Position numbers and translations under genes: made by a program
The notes under the pieces: generated by a model
Database searches by the model: none
Told to the model about the DNA's origin: nothing
The model's input: only the letters and a program-made list of their open reading frames with translations
Assembly: GCA_023665245.1 (NCBI GenBank)
Contig: JAMPEH010000002.1
Location: 244,747-308,746, forward strand
Direction of reading: 5' to 3'
DNA length: 64,000 nt
Origin: Muribaculaceae bacterium
Lineage (GTDB): Bacteria > Pseudomonadota > Alphaproteobacteria > Rs-D84
Shown: positions 34,520-45,955 of the stretch, piece by piece
Layout of the letters: each line of letters begins with the position of its first letter
How positions within the stretch are numbered: position 1 is the stretch's first letter

Positions 34520-36601
34520 ATGTCAGTTGGAAAAACCGCCCCTTTACACATGTATCGTAATATCGGTATTATGGCGCACATTGACGCGGGTAAAACAACC
34601 ACATCTGAGCGTATCCTTTTCTATACCGGTAAAACATATAAAATCGGTGAAGTGCATGATGGTGGTGCCACCATGGACTGGATGGAACAGGAACAGGAAC
34701 GTGGTATTACAATTACATCCGCGGCAACAACATGCTTTTGGCGTGACCATCGTATCAATTTGATTGATACCCCAGGGCACGTAGACTTTACAATGGAAGT
34801 GGAACGTTCTTTGCGCGTTCTGGACGGCGCCGTTGCAGTTTTTGAATCTGTGTCCGGTGTTCAGCCTCAGACTGAAACTGTTTGGCGTCAGGCCGACCGT
34901 TATAACGTACCACGTATTTGCTTCGTGAACAAAATGGATCGTATTGGTGGAAACTTCTTCCGCTGTGTTGATATGATTCGTGAACGTTTGGGGGCAAATC
35001 CATTGGTTGTTAATTTCCCAATCGGTGCAGAATCTGATTTCAAAGGCATTGTTGATGTCGTTGAAATGAAGGCGATTGTTTGGGAAGATGATTTGGGTAA
35101 AGAACCTCATATCAAAGAAATTCCTGAAGATTTAAAGGCCAAAGCAGAAGAACTGCATAATCATTTGATTGAAGAAGTTGTGACCTTGGATGATGAAATC
35201 ATGGAACAGTACATGGAAGGCAAGATTCCAGATACTGCAACCATCAAAAAATTAATCCGCAAGGGTACAATTGCCCAGAACTTTAATCCGGTTTTGTGCG
35301 GTACTGCATTTAAGAACAAGGGTGTTCAGCCATTGTTGGATGCAATTGTTGACTATTTGCCAAGTCCGTTGGATATCCCGGCGATTAAGGGTACAAAAAT
35401 GGATGGCGAAACAGTTGCAGAACGTCATGCAGATGCCAAAGAACCATTCAGCGCATTGGCGTTTAAGGTTGCAAATGACCCATTTGTTGGAAACTTGATG
35501 TTTATCCGTATCTATTCTGGTAAATTGACATCTGGTTCATATATCTATAATTCTAACCGTGATAAACGTGAACGTGTTGGTCGTATGTTGTTGATGCATT
35601 CGAATAACCGCGAAGAAATCAAAGAAGCGTCGGCTGGTGACATTATCACATTGGTTGGTATGAAGGAAACAATTACGGGTGACACACTGTGTGATGAATC
35701 AAATCCAATTGTTTTGGAAAACATCCATGTTCCAGAACCGGTTATCAGCATCGCTGTGGAGCCGAAGACCAAGGCTGACATTGAAAAGATGTCTTTGGGA
35801 TTGCAGGCATTGGCCAAAGAAGACCCGTCTTTCCGTGTATCGGTTGACGAAGAATCTGGTCAGACGATTTTGGCAGGTGTTGGTGAATTGCACTTGGAAA
35901 TTTTGGTTGATCGTTTGCTGCGTGAATTCAAGGTTGACGTTAATGTTGGTGAACCACGTATTGCATATCGTGAAACATTCCGCAAACCGATTACCGAAGA
36001 ATATACACACAAGAAACAGTCTGGTGGTTCGGGTCAGTACGCCCAGGTAAAAATTGAATTTGAACCGTTGGAACCTGGCAAAGGATACGAATTCGAAAAC
36101 AAGATTGTCGGTGGTGCGATTCCAAAAGAATACATCCCGGGTGTTGAAAAGGGTTTGAAGATAGCGCAACAGACAGGTGTCTTGATTGGCTATCCGACAG
36201 TGGATTTCAAGGCTACATTGGTTGATGGTAAGTATCACGAAGTTGACTCTAATGTACTGTGCTTTGAAATTGCGGCGCGTGCATGCTTCCGCGAAGCGAT
36301 GAAGAAAGCGGCGCCAAAATTGCTGGAACCGATTATGAAACTTTCGGTTAATACACCGGAAGAATACGTCGGTGACATCATCGGTGACCTGAACAGTCGT
36401 CGCGGTCAAATCAACGGTATTGAAACCCAGTTTGGAAACCAACTGATTTCTGCGTACGTTCCGTTGGCGAACTTGTTTGGATACGTCAAAACCTTGCGTT
36501 CTTTGTCGCAGGGCCGTGCAAATCCGTATATGGAATTGTCGCACTATGACGAAGTTCCACAGAACGTTGCAGATGAAGTTATAAAGAAATTAACAAAATA
36601 A
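34520..36601 (+). CDS. fusA: Elongation factor G
   Basis: 693-residue translocase GTPase. G1 [10 protein letters not shown]3 [10 protein letters not shown]4 NKMDRIGG; domains II-V follow with [10 protein letters not shown] (domain IV entry) and [10 protein letters not shown]. Full length. Also serves ribosome recycling with RRF. Confidence 0.98.
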   Translation: MSVGKTAPLHMYRNIGIMAHIDAGKTTTSERILFYTGKTYKIGEVHDGGATMDWMEQEQERGITITSAATTCFWRDHRINLIDTPGHVDFTMEVERSLRVLDGAVAVFESVSGVQPQTETVWRQADRYNVPRICFVNKMDRIGGNFFRCVDMIRERLGANPLVVNFPIGAESDFKGIVDVVEMKAIVWEDDLGKEPHIKEIPEDLKAKAEELHNHLIEEVVTLDDEIMEQYMEGKIPDTATIKKLIRKGTIAQNFNPVLCGTAFKNKGVQPLLDAIVDYLPSPLDIPAIKGTKMDGETVAERHADAKEPFSALAFKVANDPFVGNLMFIRIYSGKLTSGSYIYNSNRDKRERVGRMLLMHSNNREEIKEASAGDIITLVGMKETITGDTLCDESNPIVLENIHVPEPVISIAVEPKTKADIEKMSLGLQALAKEDPSFRVSVDEESGQTILAGVGELHLEILVDRLLREFKVDVNVGEPRIAYRETFRKPITEEYTHKKQSGGSGQYAQVKIEFEPLEPGKGYEFENKIVGGAIPKEYIPGVEKGLKIAQQTGVLIGYPTVDFKATLVDGKYHEVDSNVLCFEIAARACFREAMKKAAPKLLEPIMKLSVNTPEEYVGDIIGDLNSRRGQINGIETQFGNQLISAYVPLANLFGYVKTLRSLSQGRANPYMELSHYDEVPQNVADEVIKKLTK

Positions 36602-36712
36602 TAAAAAAAGATTGAGATTTTTGATTTCTGGTTTATGATTGCGATTGAAATCCAATGAATCGGAAATCAAATTTCGAAGTCGAATTAACAAGCCAAGCCT
36701 AAGGAGAAAACT

Positions 36713-37900
36713 ATGGCAAAAGAAAAGTATGTAAGAACCAAACCGCATGTTAACATCGGTACTATCGGTCACGTTGACCACGGTAAAACCACTTTGACAG
36801 CTGGTATCGTTCATTACTATGGTGTCGGCGCAGACCGTGAAAAGGGCGTTGACAACATTGATAACGCACCAGAAGAAAAAGCACGTGGTATAACAATTAA
36901 TACAGCGCACGTTGAATATGAAACAGATTCACGTCACTATGCACACGTTGACTGCCCGGGACACGCGGACTATGTTAAAAACATGATTACCGGTGCGGCA
37001 CAGATGGACGGCGCAATCTTGGTTGTGGCTGCAACAGACGGCCCAATGCCACAGACACGCGAACATATCTTGTTGGCACGTCAGGTGGGTATTCCAAAAA
37101 TCGTTGTTTACTTGAACAAATGCGATTTGGCAAACGATCCAGAATTGTTGGAATTGGTTGAAATGGAAATCCGTGAATTGTTGTCTGCAAATGATTTCGA
37201 TGGCGACAATGCACCGATCATCCGTGGTTCTGCAGTATCCGCAGTTGAAGGCAAAAACGATGGTTTGGGTAAAGAATCTATCGATGCATTGTTGAAAGCA
37301 TGCGACGAATATATCCCAATGCCAGAACGTCCAACAGACAAACCGTTCTTGATGCCAATCGAAGACGTGTTCTCTATCACAGGTCGTGGTACTGTTGTGA
37401 CAGGTCGTGTTGAATCAGGTATTATCAAAGTTGGTGACGAATGCGAAATCGTTGGTTTGCGTCCGACACAGAAAACAACTGTCACCGGTGTTGAAATGTT
37501 CCGCAAAATGTTGGATCAGGGTGAAGCCGGCGATAACGTAGGTCTGTTGTTGCGTGGTACCAAGAAGGAAGATGTAGAACGTGGTCAGATTATCTGCAAA
37601 CCGGGTACAATTACCCCACACACAGAATTCGAAGCCGAAGTTTATATCTTGACAAAAGAAGAAGGTGGACGTCACACAGCGTTCTTCAGCAACTATCGTC
37701 CTCAGTTCTACTTCAGCACAACTGACGTGACAGGTACAATCACACTGCCGGCTGACAAAGAAATGGTTCTGCCGGGTGACAATGTCCGTATCACAGTGCA
37801 ATTGATTGCACCTATCGCTATGGACGAAGGTCGCCGCTTTGCTATCCGTGAAGGCGGACGCACAGTTGGTGCCGGTGTTGTATCGAAAATTATTAAATAA
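36713..37900 (+). CDS. tuf: Elongation factor Tu
   Basis: 395 residues. [21 protein letters not shown] and NKCDL define the GTPase; [12 protein letters not shown] and the C-terminal [11 protein letters not shown] are complete. Delivers aminoacyl-tRNA. Only one copy lies in the window. The 111-bp gap after fusA is AT-rich and includes a possible TATGAT -10, so extra transcription here is possible. Confidence 0.98.
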   Translation: MAKEKYVRTKPHVNIGTIGHVDHGKTTLTAGIVHYYGVGADREKGVDNIDNAPEEKARGITINTAHVEYETDSRHYAHVDCPGHADYVKNMITGAAQMDGAILVVAATDGPMPQTREHILLARQVGIPKIVVYLNKCDLANDPELLELVEMEIRELLSANDFDGDNAPIIRGSAVSAVEGKNDGLGKESIDALLKACDEYIPMPERPTDKPFLMPIEDVFSITGRGTVVTGRVESGIIKVGDECEIVGLRPTQKTTVTGVEMFRKMLDQGEAGDNVGLLLRGTKKEDVERGQIICKPGTITPHTEFEAEVYILTKEEGGRHTAFFSNYRPQFYFSTTDVTGTITLPADKEMVLPGDNVRITVQLIAPIAMDEGRRFAIREGGRTVGAGVVSKIIK

Positions 37901-37978
37901 TTAAACAGCCATTGACCGGTGTAATTGGATTAAATGCGCCAATGATTACCGGTCTTGGCAAGAATAAGGAAATGAACA

Positions 37979-38290
37979 ATGGTACCAACTTCTAAAATTC
38001 GCATTAAACTGACGGCGTTTGATCACCGCGTTTTAATGGAATCAGTTGATGAAATTGTAAAAACAGCAAAACGTACAGGCGCAGATGTTGTGGGCCCAGT
38101 TCGTTTGCCGACATTGATTCAGAAGTTCACAGTAAACCGTTCACCACACGTTGATAAAAAATCACGTGAACAGTTCGAAATCCGCAATCACAAGGCGGTG
38201 GTCGATATTGTTAATCCAACCCCTCAGACAGTTGATGCCTTGATGAAGTTGGACTTGGCGAGTGGCGTTGATGTAAAAATTAAATTGTAA
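37979..38290 (+). CDS. rpsJ: 30S ribosomal protein S10
   Basis: 103 residues; [14 protein letters not shown] start and [17 protein letters not shown] block. First gene of the S10 part, directly continuing the str part without an obvious terminator. Confidence 0.98.
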   Translation: MVPTSKIRIKLTAFDHRVLMESVDEIVKTAKRTGADVVGPVRLPTLIQKFTVNRSPHVDKKSREQFEIRNHKAVVDIVNPTPQTVDALMKLDLASGVDVKIKL

Positions 38291-38373
38291 AATAGGTATG
38301 TTGCCGGTGTTGGAACGGGATGCACTAAATAAAACGTTGCCAACCAAACGGCATAAATAAAGGCACAAATAAA

Positions 38374-39099
38374 ATGAAACGTAGTGGATTAATTACAACA
38401 AAAATAGGAATGACGCGTTTGTATGATGATGGCGGCGTTGCACACCCAGTGACAGTATTATCTGTTGGTGACTGCGCGGTCATTGGAAATCGCACGCAAG
38501 AAAAAAATGGATATATCGCGAATATTTTGGGTATGCGCGAAGCCAAGGCAAAACATGTTGCAAAACCGCAGGCTTTTGCCGCGGAAAAGGCGGGCGTAAA
38601 ACCATATCGCAAGGTTGTTGAATTCCGCGTATCCGATGATTGTGTTATCCCAGCGGGGACCCAGTTGTCGGCGTCTCATTTTGTTGCCGGGCAATTTGTT
38701 GATGTCCAGGCGACCAGCAAGGGTAAAGGCTTCCAGGGTGCGATGAAACGTCATAACTTTGGTGGTAAGGAAGCAACACACGGTGTATTGAAAGCCCACC
38801 GTTCTTTGGGGGGTACAGGTATGCGTGAATGGCCAGGTCGCGTTCTGAAAGGCAAAAAGATGTCAGGTCAGATGGGCAATGAAACCGTCACCGTTCAAAA
38901 CTTGAAAGTGTTTGGCACAGATGCAGCTGAAAATTTAATCTTTGTCGAAGGTGCAGTCCCAGGTAGCAATGGCACATTTGTATTGGTGACAGACGCTATT
39001 AAAAAAGAACACAAAGATTTGCCGGTTCCGACAATGTCTGTAAAGGACAATGCTGCTGAACAGGCGACAAGTACCGAAACAGAAGCTGTTGCGGAATAA
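38374..39099 (+). CDS. rplC: 50S ribosomal protein L3
   Basis: 241 residues; starts near the 23S 3' end in assembly. KGFQGAMKRHNF and GRVLKGKKMSGQMGNE are the conserved core. A short acidic/Ala tail (about 225-241) extends beyond the usual end. Confidence 0.97.
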   Translation: MKRSGLITTKIGMTRLYDDGGVAHPVTVLSVGDCAVIGNRTQEKNGYIANILGMREAKAKHVAKPQAFAAEKAGVKPYRKVVEFRVSDDCVIPAGTQLSASHFVAGQFVDVQATSKGKGFQGAMKRHNFGGKEATHGVLKAHRSLGGTGMREWPGRVLKGKKMSGQMGNETVTVQNLKVFGTDAAENLIFVEGAVPGSNGTFVLVTDAIKKEHKDLPVPTMSVKDNAAEQATSTETEAVAE

Positions 39100-39126
39100 T
39101 AATTGGTGCAACAGAAGGTGATTAAA

Positions 39127-39747
39127 ATGCAATTAGACATTATAAATTTTGATGGCAAGACAGTTGGCAAAGTTGAATTGGCCGACGGTATCTTTGGAAT
39201 CGAACCACGCACAGATATTTTGCACCGTGTTGTCACATGGCAACGTGCGAAATCTCGTGCAGGCACACACGCAGTGAAAACTGTTTCTGATGTCGCCGGC
39301 AGTGGTAAGAAATTATTCAAACAGAAAAAGACAGGTAATGCCCGTGAAGGTGAAAGATACAATGTTCACATGCGTGGCGGTGGTGTTGTTCATGGCCCAG
39401 TTGTCCGTGATCACAGCATTGATTTGCCAAAGAAAGTCCGTTCTTTGGGTTTGAAAATGGCATTGTCTTCCAAGGCAGCGGATGGCAACTTGATTATTAT
39501 TGATTCTGAAAAATTGGGTGCTGCAAAAACAGGTGCATTTGCAAAGCAGTTGAAAAAATTGGATATTGCATCTGCATTGTTTGTAGGGGCATCTGATTTG
39601 GATGAAAATTTCAAGAAATCCGCAGCGAATATCCCGAATATTGACGCATTACCGACAATCGGTCTGAACGTTTTGGATATCTTGAAACATGACAAGTTGG
39701 TTTTGACAGCAGATGCAGTCAAAGCAGTGGAAGCAAGATTGGCATAA
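39127..39747 (+). CDS. rplD: 50S ribosomal protein L4
   Basis: 206 residues from ATG 39127, chosen because GAAGGTGAT lies upstream (an in-frame start at 39103 precedes it). TVSDVAGSGKKLFKQK-TGNAR is the exit-tunnel loop. In enterobacteria L4 represses its own operon; no such site is identifiable here. Confidence 0.96.
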   Translation: MQLDIINFDGKTVGKVELADGIFGIEPRTDILHRVVTWQRAKSRAGTHAVKTVSDVAGSGKKLFKQKKTGNAREGERYNVHMRGGGVVHGPVVRDHSIDLPKKVRSLGLKMALSSKAADGNLIIIDSEKLGAAKTGAFAKQLKKLDIASALFVGASDLDENFKKSAANIPNIDALPTIGLNVLDILKHDKLVLTADAVKAVEARLA

Positions 39748-39783
39748 ATATTGTCAAAGGTATAAGACTAAAAGGTTTATCAA

Positions 39784-40119
39784 ATGGCAGAAAAAAAAGT
39801 TAATGCAGAGAAAAAAATCGTTGCGACCGCTGGTATTTATGATATACTGCGTCGTCCGATTATCTCGGAAAAGGCAGCAAAACTGTCTGAAAACAATGGA
39901 ATTGCGTTTGAAGTTGCTGTGTCAGCCACCAAAGAAGATGTGGCAAATGCAGTTCAGGCAATTTATAACGTAAAACCGACCAAGGTTAATATCGTTGTCA
40001 CAAAAGGCAAGGTTAAAACTTTCCGTGGTCGTTCAACAGGTACACAGCGCACTGTTAAAAAGGCCTATGTATCTTTGCCGGCAGATGCGAATTTGAATCT
40101 GGCAGCAGAAGCAGAATAA
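39784..40119 (+). CDS. rplW: 50S ribosomal protein L23
   Basis: 111 residues; binds SRP and trigger factor at the tunnel exit. RRPIISEKAAKLSE and YNVKPTKVNIVVTKGK are conserved. N-terminal extension of about 18 residues and a short acidic tail. Confidence 0.97.
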   Translation: MAEKKVNAEKKIVATAGIYDILRRPIISEKAAKLSENNGIAFEVAVSATKEDVANAVQAIYNVKPTKVNIVVTKGKVKTFRGRSTGTQRTVKKAYVSLPADANLNLAAEAE

Positions 40120-40193
40120 AAAAATTAACCGCCACGGCAGAGAATCTGGATTTCTGGACGTTAGTGTCGTGGCAAAATAAAAGGTAAGAAAAA

Positions 40194-41027
40194 ATGGCAT
40201 TAAAGCATTATAAGCCAATTACCCCGGGAACACGTGGTCTGACCCAGGTCGACCGCAGTGAATTGCACCGTGGTGCGCCGGAAAAGGCATTGACAGTTGG
40301 CTTAAAGTCCAAGGGTGGACGTAATAATTTTGGTCATGTGACAGTTATGCACCAAGGTGGTGGTCACAAACGTAAATATCGTTTGATTGATTTTGCACGT
40401 AAAAAGACAGATATGCCGGCGACAGTTGTTCGTCTGGAATATGACCCGAACCGTACTGCATTTATCGCGTTGATTGAATACAAGGATGGTACACGTTCTT
40501 ATATCTTGGCGCCACGTGATTTAAAGGCGGGTGATATCGTTATCTCTGGTACACGTGAAGATATCAAACCAGGTAATGCGATGCCTTTGAAAAATATGCC
40601 TATCGGTACAATTGTGCACAACGTTGAATTGAAGCCAGGTGCTGGTGGTCAGTTGGCCCGCAGTGCAGGTTGTTATGCTCAGTTAATGGGTAAAGACGGT
40701 GTTTATGCACAGATTAAGATGAACAGCGGTGAGTTGCGCAAAGTTCATTCTGATTGCCTGGCGACAGTTGGCAGTGTTTCAAATCCTGACCAGCGTAATG
40801 TCAATCTGGGTAAAGCGGGTCGCGCCCGTTGGTTGGGTGTTCGTCCATCTGTTCGCGGTATGGCGATGAACCCGAATGATCACCCGATGGGTGGTGGTAA
40901 CGGTCACTCTAAGGGACACGAACCGGTATCACGTACAGGTATTCCAGCCAAGGGATATCGTACCCGTAGCAATAAACGTACTGCAAAGATGATTATCCGC
41001 AGCAGACATTTGGCAAAGAAGAAATAA
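40194..41027 (+). CDS. rplB: 50S ribosomal protein L2
   Basis: 277 residues; subunit association and peptidyl transferase region. [27 protein letters not shown] and [13 protein letters not shown] (with the conserved His) are intact. Confidence 0.98.
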   Translation: MALKHYKPITPGTRGLTQVDRSELHRGAPEKALTVGLKSKGGRNNFGHVTVMHQGGGHKRKYRLIDFARKKTDMPATVVRLEYDPNRTAFIALIEYKDGTRSYILAPRDLKAGDIVISGTREDIKPGNAMPLKNMPIGTIVHNVELKPGAGGQLARSAGCYAQLMGKDGVYAQIKMNSGELRKVHSDCLATVGSVSNPDQRNVNLGKAGRARWLGVRPSVRGMAMNPNDHPMGGGNGHSKGHEPVSRTGIPAKGYRTRSNKRTAKMIIRSRHLAKKK

Positions 41028-41081
41028 TAATATCCCCGTCACCTATATGGGGCGGGGGCACAAGAAAAAACGGAGTAATTG

Positions 41082-41363
41082 ATGTCTCGTTCAGTTTGGA
41101 AAGGTCCGTATGTTCATCCGTCCCTGTTGAAAAAAGTTGCAGTGGCGAACGAAAAAGATGACCGTAAACCAATTAAAACTTGGTCCCGTGGCAGCACAAT
41201 TGTGCCACCAATGGTAGGGCTGACTTTTGAAGTTCACAATGGTAATAAATTTATTCCTGTGGCCGTCGTAGAAGATATGATTGGACATAAATTGGGTGAA
41301 TTTGCACCAACACGTACGTTCAAAGGGCACGCTGCAAACAAGAAGGCTGCGGCCAAGAAATAA
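41082..41363 (+). CDS. rpsS: 30S ribosomal protein S19
   Basis: 93 residues. ATG 41082 preceded by CGGAGTAATTG is the start; the TTG three bases earlier is not. [14 protein letters not shown] and [11 protein letters not shown] blocks are typical. Confidence 0.97.
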   Translation: MSRSVWKGPYVHPSLLKKVAVANEKDDRKPIKTWSRGSTIVPPMVGLTFEVHNGNKFIPVAVVEDMIGHKLGEFAPTRTFKGHAANKKAAAKK

Positions 41364-41401
41364 GATTTCTGACGAAATCATAAATTATAGGGTAAATAAT
41401 T

Positions 41402-41806
41402 ATGACAACGACAAGATATGGAATTAAAGATAATCAAGCGCGTGCGTTCAATAAATTGATACGCGTCAGCCACCAGAAATTGAATCTGGTCTGCGATATG
41501 GTTCGCGGTTTGCCGGTTGATCGTGCGATTGATGTCTTGAAGTTTTCGAAGAAACGCGTTGCAGGCGAAGTTTTAAAGACTTTGTTGTCTGCGGTTGCAA
41601 ATGCTGAAAACAACAAAAATCTGCCAGCGGACAGCCTGTTCGTCAAAGAAATTTGGTGTGGCAAGGCGTTGACAATGAAACGCATTATGGCAGGCCCACG
41701 TGGCAGTGCACGTCCAATTCTGAAACCTTTCTCGAATTTGACGATTGTTTTGGAATCTGGTGTTGCGCCATCTAAGAAAACTGCAAAAAAAGAAAAAGCA
41801 AAATAA
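41402..41806 (+). CDS. rplV: 50S ribosomal protein L22
   Basis: 134 residues; lines the exit tunnel. Conserved RVSHQKLNLVCDMVRG and GPRGSARPILKPFS (in place of the common RxxGRA). Lysine-rich tail. Confidence 0.96.
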   Translation: MTTTRYGIKDNQARAFNKLIRVSHQKLNLVCDMVRGLPVDRAIDVLKFSKKRVAGEVLKTLLSAVANAENNKNLPADSLFVKEIWCGKALTMKRIMAGPRGSARPILKPFSNLTIVLESGVAPSKKTAKKEKAK

Positions 41807-41895
41807 TAAAAACGCGGCCGGTGGTATGGGGAAACCCTGAATAAAGTCTATATGACTTCAAGAACACCGTGCCGTCAACATAAGGAAAAAAGAAA

Positions 41896-42597
41896 ATGGG
41901 ACAGAAAGTATCACCAATTTCATTACGTGAATTTATCAACAAGATTACTGATTCACGTTGGATTGCCGGTAAAAAGGACTATGCAGCCCTGTTGGCCGAG
42001 GACGTAAAAATCCGCAAATTTATTGAAAAGAAATTGAAAAAAGCGGGTTTAGCGAAAGTTGTTATTGAACGCTTTGCTAAAAAAGTGGTCGTCACAATTC
42101 ACACATCACGTCCAGGTATGATTATCGGTAAAAACGGTGCTGATATTGAAGCCTTGCGTAATGATATCAAGAAATTGGTTAAAAATGATCAGGTCGTCGT
42201 GAACATTTATGAAGTTCGCCGTCCAGACCTGAACGCACAATTGGTCGCACAAAATATTGCACAGCAGATAGAGGGTCGTGTTTCTCCAAAACGTGCAATG
42301 AAAAAAGCGATTCAAAACGCCCAGAAAGCCGGTGCCCAGGGTATCAAAGTGATGTGCTCGGGTCGACTGAATGGTGCGGAAATTGCACGCAGCGAACAAA
42401 TCCGCGAAGGTCGTATTCCTTTGCATACTTTGCGTGCGGATATTGACTATGCATCTATCCAGGCAAAAACCACATACGGTGTTATTGGGGTCAAGGTTTG
42501 GATTTATACAGGTGATGTAGTTAATAAGGAAAAGCTGGCATCTGAAATGGCACGTCCGTCCGAATATGCCGGCAGCAGCGAAAGAAAAAGTAAATAA
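41896..42597 (+). CDS. rpsC: 30S ribosomal protein S3
   Basis: 233 residues; mRNA entry channel. KH domain with [16 protein letters not shown] (GxxG), then [20 protein letters not shown]. Complete. Confidence 0.98.
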   Translation: MGQKVSPISLREFINKITDSRWIAGKKDYAALLAEDVKIRKFIEKKLKKAGLAKVVIERFAKKVVVTIHTSRPGMIIGKNGADIEALRNDIKKLVKNDQVVVNIYEVRRPDLNAQLVAQNIAQQIEGRVSPKRAMKKAIQNAQKAGAQGIKVMCSGRLNGAEIARSEQIREGRIPLHTLRADIDYASIQAKTTYGVIGVKVWIYTGDVVNKEKLASEMARPSEYAGSSERKSK

Positions 42598-42663
42598 ATT
42601 TTTGCCGGCATCTATATGGTGCCGGGGGAACAAAAATTAGAACAGTAATTAAAGGTTGTTATC

Positions 42664-43077
42664 ATGTTAATGCCAAATAAAACAAAATTTCGCAAACAAC
42701 ACAAAGGCCGTATACACGGCGTCGCCAAAGGCGGCAGCGAATTGGCATTCGGTTCGTTTGGACTGAAAGCCATGACACCAGAACGCGTGACAGCACGCCA
42801 GATAGAGGCGGCACGTCGTGCAATCACACGTCACATGAAACGTATGGGTAAATTGTGGATTCGCATATTCCCAGATGTTCCTGTGACTGTTAAACCTGCC
42901 CAGGTTCGTATGGGTAAAGGTAAAGGTGCTGTTGAATACTGGATTTGTCGTGTCAAGCCAGGACGTATCATGTTCGAATTGGATGGTGTAAAACCAGAAG
43001 TCGCATATGAAGCGTTTGCACTGGCCGCCGCAAAATTGCCGGTTAAGACAAAAGTTGTTGAACGTAAAGTTAACTAA
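42664..43077 (+). CDS. rplP: 50S ribosomal protein L16
   Basis: 137 residues, standard [16 protein letters not shown] start, [19 protein letters not shown]-site tRNA contact. Preceded by the hairpin GCCGGCATC-TATATG-GTGCCGG (42603-42625). Confidence 0.98.
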   Translation: MLMPNKTKFRKQHKGRIHGVAKGGSELAFGSFGLKAMTPERVTARQIEAARRAITRHMKRMGKLWIRIFPDVPVTVKPAQVRMGKGKGAVEYWICRVKPGRIMFELDGVKPEVAYEAFALAAAKLPVKTKVVERKVN

Positions 43078-43119
43078 TTAAACTGCATGCCCCACGGGCA
43101 AATAAGAAAGGTAGAAACC

Positions 43120-43311
43120 ATGGCAGAAAAGAAAGTTGAAAAAGAAGCTTTGACGAAAGAGGCATTGCAGAGCAAGCTGGTTGATTTGAAAAAAGAACAA
43201 TTTAACCAACGTTGTCAGCATGCCGCAGGTCAGATGCCAAAAACACATGTTATGCGTCAGACCCGTCGTGAAATTGCACGCGTAAAAACTAAACTGAGCG
43301 CTGCAAATTAA
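43120..43311 (+). CDS. rpmC: 50S ribosomal protein L29
   Basis: 63 residues from ATG 43120 (AAAGGTAGAAACC upstream). [20 protein letters not shown] and [14 protein letters not shown] are the two-helix family pattern. The in-frame start at 43087 is not needed. Confidence 0.96.
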   Translation: MAEKKVEKEALTKEALQSKLVDLKKEQFNQRCQHAAGQMPKTHVMRQTRREIARVKTKLSAAN

Positions 43312-43455
43312 AAAAATTGCCGATTTTTGTTGAGATTTCTAAATTTTTAGTTATTATATGCAAAGTTCGGTCAAATAAAACTAACCTTAATCGCACAGGT
43401 TTCGTGATAAAAGTCGCGGAAAACCGGCGATTAATAAACGCAAGGGATTATAGTT

Positions 43456-43725
43456 ATGCCAAGACGTATACTGCAAGGAACTGTTAAGAGTGCAGCAAAC
43501 GACAAAACTGTTGTTGTAGAGGTGGAACGTCGTTTCCGTCATCCGCTGTATGGTAAGTTCGTTAAGCAGAACAAAAAATACAAAGCGCATGATGAAGCCA
43601 ACGAATACAAAGTCGGCGACATTGTTGCAATTGAAGAACATCGCCCGATTTCCAAGACAAAATCTTGGGTGGTTAAAGGACGCGTTGGTGTCGCCACAGA
43701 CGGTGCGGTAGAAGTAAGTGACTAA
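43456..43725 (+). CDS. rpsQ: 30S ribosomal protein S17
   Basis: 89 residues, OB-fold. [20 protein letters not shown] and [19 protein letters not shown] are typical. Preceded by an unusually long 144-bp gap after rpmC with no recognisable structure. Confidence 0.97.
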   Translation: MPRRILQGTVKSAANDKTVVVEVERRFRHPLYGKFVKQNKKYKAHDEANEYKVGDIVAIEEHRPISKTKSWVVKGRVGVATDGAVEVSD

Positions 43726-43833
43726 ATCACATCGGATTCTTTGAGGTTGTGTCCGTTTATAGGGCAGGGCAGTCGGAATCTAAGATAACAAAGCAGTGGG
43801 GGATTGCCCCATGTGCAGGATAAGGATAAAGTT

Positions 43834-44208
43834 ATGATTCAAAATGAAACAGTTATGACGGTTGCAGATAACTCTGGTGCGCGTAAAGCAATGTGCATCA
43901 AGGTTCTGGGCGGTTCACATCGTCGTTATGCAACGGTTGGCGACAAAATCGTCGTCGCAATTAAAGAGGCGATTCCACGTGGTAAAGTACAAAAAGGTAC
44001 GGTACAGCGTGCAATCATCGTTCGTACAAAGTTCCCGGTAAAACGTCCGGATGGTTCAATTATTCGTTTTGACGACAACGCTGTTGTTCTGATTAACAAA
44101 AATAACTTTGAACCAATTGGTACGCGTATCTTTGGGCCGATTGCCCGTGAAGTACGTCGCAAATATGACGTTCAAAAAATCGTGTCTTTGGCACCGGAAG
44201 TAATATAA
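43834..44208 (+). CDS. rplN: 50S ribosomal protein L14
   Basis: 124 residues from ATG 43834; GGATAAGGATAAAG upstream. [20 protein letters not shown] and [19 protein letters not shown] conserved. First gene of the classic spc part. Confidence 0.97.
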   Translation: MIQNETVMTVADNSGARKAMCIKVLGGSHRRYATVGDKIVVAIKEAIPRGKVQKGTVQRAIIVRTKFPVKRPDGSIIRFDDNAVVLINKNNFEPIGTRIFGPIAREVRRKYDVQKIVSLAPEVI

Positions 44209-44230
44209 CAATGGGACAAAGGGTTGTAAA

Positions 44231-44533
44231 ATGAAGATTAAGAAAGGCGACGAAGTCGTAGTTATCTCGGGTAAATACAAAGGCGTGAAAGGTAAAGTAC
44301 TGGAAGCGCGCCCAACAGAATCCCGTGTTGTTGTAGAAGGCGTTAATCGCCGTAAATGGCATATCAAGCCAACACAGGAACAGCCAGGTCATATCGTTGA
44401 TCGCGAGGCACCAGTGCATGTTTCTAATGTTGCATTGATTGATCCAAAGACCAAGAAAGCGACACGCGCAGGCTATAAAATGGAAGACGGCAAGAAAGTT
44501 CGCATCGCGAAAAAGTCTGGGGCGGCCATTTAA
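44231..44533 (+). CDS. rplX: 50S ribosomal protein L24
   Basis: 100 residues; assembly initiator. KOW motif [20 protein letters not shown] at the start. Confidence 0.97.
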   Translation: MKIKKGDEVVVISGKYKGVKGKVLEARPTESRVVVEGVNRRKWHIKPTQEQPGHIVDREAPVHVSNVALIDPKTKKATRAGYKMEDGKKVRIAKKSGAAI

Positions 44534-44547
44534 GTAAACTAATCGTT

Positions 44548-44564
44548 CCCGCTGTTACGGGGAC
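44548..44564 (+). repeat. Intergenic hairpin repeat before rplE
   Basis: TCCCGCTGTTACGGGGA, exact copy at 46519-46535 before rplR. Forms a small TCCC/GGGGA hairpin upstream of the ribosome binding site. Confidence 0.6.
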
Positions 44565-44584
44565 TAAACGTTAAGGAATAAAAA

Positions 44585-45130
44585 ATGCAAAGCAGATTGC
44601 GTGAAATTTATGAAAAGAACATTGTGCCCGAATTGGTAAAAGAATTCGGATACACAAATCCTATGGCGGTTCCAAAACTGTCTAAAATCGTATTAAATAT
44701 GGGTGTTGGCGAAGCGGTTTCTGATAAAAAGAAACTGGATTCTGCAAATGCAGATTTGACAGCGATTGCTGCGCAAAAGGCAGTTATTACCCGTGCAAAG
44801 AAATCTATTGCGACATATCGTCTGCGCGAAGGTCAGCCTATTGGTACCAAGGTGACATTACGTGGTAAAAGAATGTATGATTTCTTGGATAAATTAATTA
44901 CAGTTGCGTTGCCACGTGTAAAGGACTTTCGTGGTCTGTCAAAATCTAAATTTGATGGTCGTGGAAACTATGCATTCGGTATCAAAGAACATTTGATTTT
45001 CCCAGAAATTTCTGTTGATAAAATTGATGCGATTCGTGGGATGGATATCGTTATTGCAACAACAGCAAAAACTGACGATGAAGCACGTGCACTGCTGACA
45101 AAAATCGGCCTGCCGTTGGTTTTGAAATAA
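44585..45130 (+). CDS. rplE: 50S ribosomal protein L5
   Basis: 181 residues; binds 5S r[19 protein letters not shown] and [14 protein letters not shown] conserved. Confidence 0.98.
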   Translation: MQSRLREIYEKNIVPELVKEFGYTNPMAVPKLSKIVLNMGVGEAVSDKKKLDSANADLTAIAAQKAVITRAKKSIATYRLREGQPIGTKVTLRGKRMYDFLDKLITVALPRVKDFRGLSKSKFDGRGNYAFGIKEHLIFPEISVDKIDAIRGMDIVIATTAKTDDEARALLTKIGLPLVLK

Positions 45131-45149
45131 TTAGTAAAGGAACGTAAAA

Positions 45150-45452
45150 ATGGCTAAATTAGCATTGATAAACAAACAGAAAAGACGTGAAAAGCTGGTT
45201 GTGCAATACGCAAAAAAGCGTGAAACAATCAAAGCAAAAATGTCTGTTAATGCAACGCCTGACGAACGTATGGATGCAATGAAGAAATTGGCAAAATTGC
45301 CACGTAATTCAAATCCAACACGTCTGCGTAATCGCTGTTCTGTGACAGGTCGTTCACGTGGTTTCTCGCGTATGTTCGGTCTGTGCCGCCAGCAGGTTCG
45401 CACCATGGCGTCCGAAGGTAAATTGCCAGGTGTACGCAAGTCCAGCTGGTAA
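45150..45452 (+). CDS. rpsN: 30S ribosomal protein S14
   Basis: 100 residues, the long zinc-free type (no CxxC pairs), with [20 protein letters not shown] and the terminal KSSW. Confidence 0.97.
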   Translation: MAKLALINKQKRREKLVVQYAKKRETIKAKMSVNATPDERMDAMKKLAKLPRNSNPTRLRNRCSVTGRSRGFSRMFGLCRQQVRTMASEGKLPGVRKSSW

Positions 45453-45538
45453 AAACAAGCGCACCACTGTGGACAATGCAGTGGGAAGAAGAAAAACAGT
45501 ACGGGGCATCATGCCCCGGAAAGTTCAAGGAGTAAAAG

Positions 45539-45937
45539 ATGTCATTATCACACCCAATCGGAGATATGTTGACCCGTATTCGCAATGGTCAGAATGCTGG
45601 TAAAGAAACTATCACCGTTCCAAACAGCAAACTGCGTGCGGCAGTTTTAACCGTCTTGAAAGACGAAGGTTTTATTACAGATTTCCATAAAGAAGAAATC
45701 GATGAACACCGTTCAAATTTAATTGTCGAATTAAAGTATGTCGGCGGTACCGGTGCAATCCAAGAAATTTCTGTCGTTTCCAAACCGGGACGTCGTGTAT
45801 ATTCTGGCAGTGCAAAAATGCCAAAGGTATTAAATGGTCTGGGTATTGCAATTGTTTCTACCCCAAATGGTGTTATGACGGATCACAAAGCGCGCATGAT
45901 GAACGTCGGCGGTGAAGTTTTGTGCAAGGTTATATAA
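45539..45937 (+). CDS. rpsH: 30S ribosomal protein S8
   Basis: 132 residues. Conserved DMLTRIRNGQNA and SKPGRRVYSGSAKMPKVLNG; VSTPNGVMTDHKAR end block. Preceded by hairpin GGGGCATC-ATGCCCC (45504-45518). Confidence 0.98.
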   Translation: MSLSHPIGDMLTRIRNGQNAGKETITVPNSKLRAAVLTVLKDEGFITDFHKEEIDEHRSNLIVELKYVGGTGAIQEISVVSKPGRRVYSGSAKMPKVLNGLGIAIVSTPNGVMTDHKARMMNVGGEVLCKVI

Positions 45938-45955
45938 TATAGTGAGGATTAAGTT

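Noticed and set aside
35699..36544. Reverse-strand open frame of 281 codons opposite fusA
   Set aside because: Lies entirely on the complement of the well-supported fusA gene; composition follows the antisense of that coding sequence.
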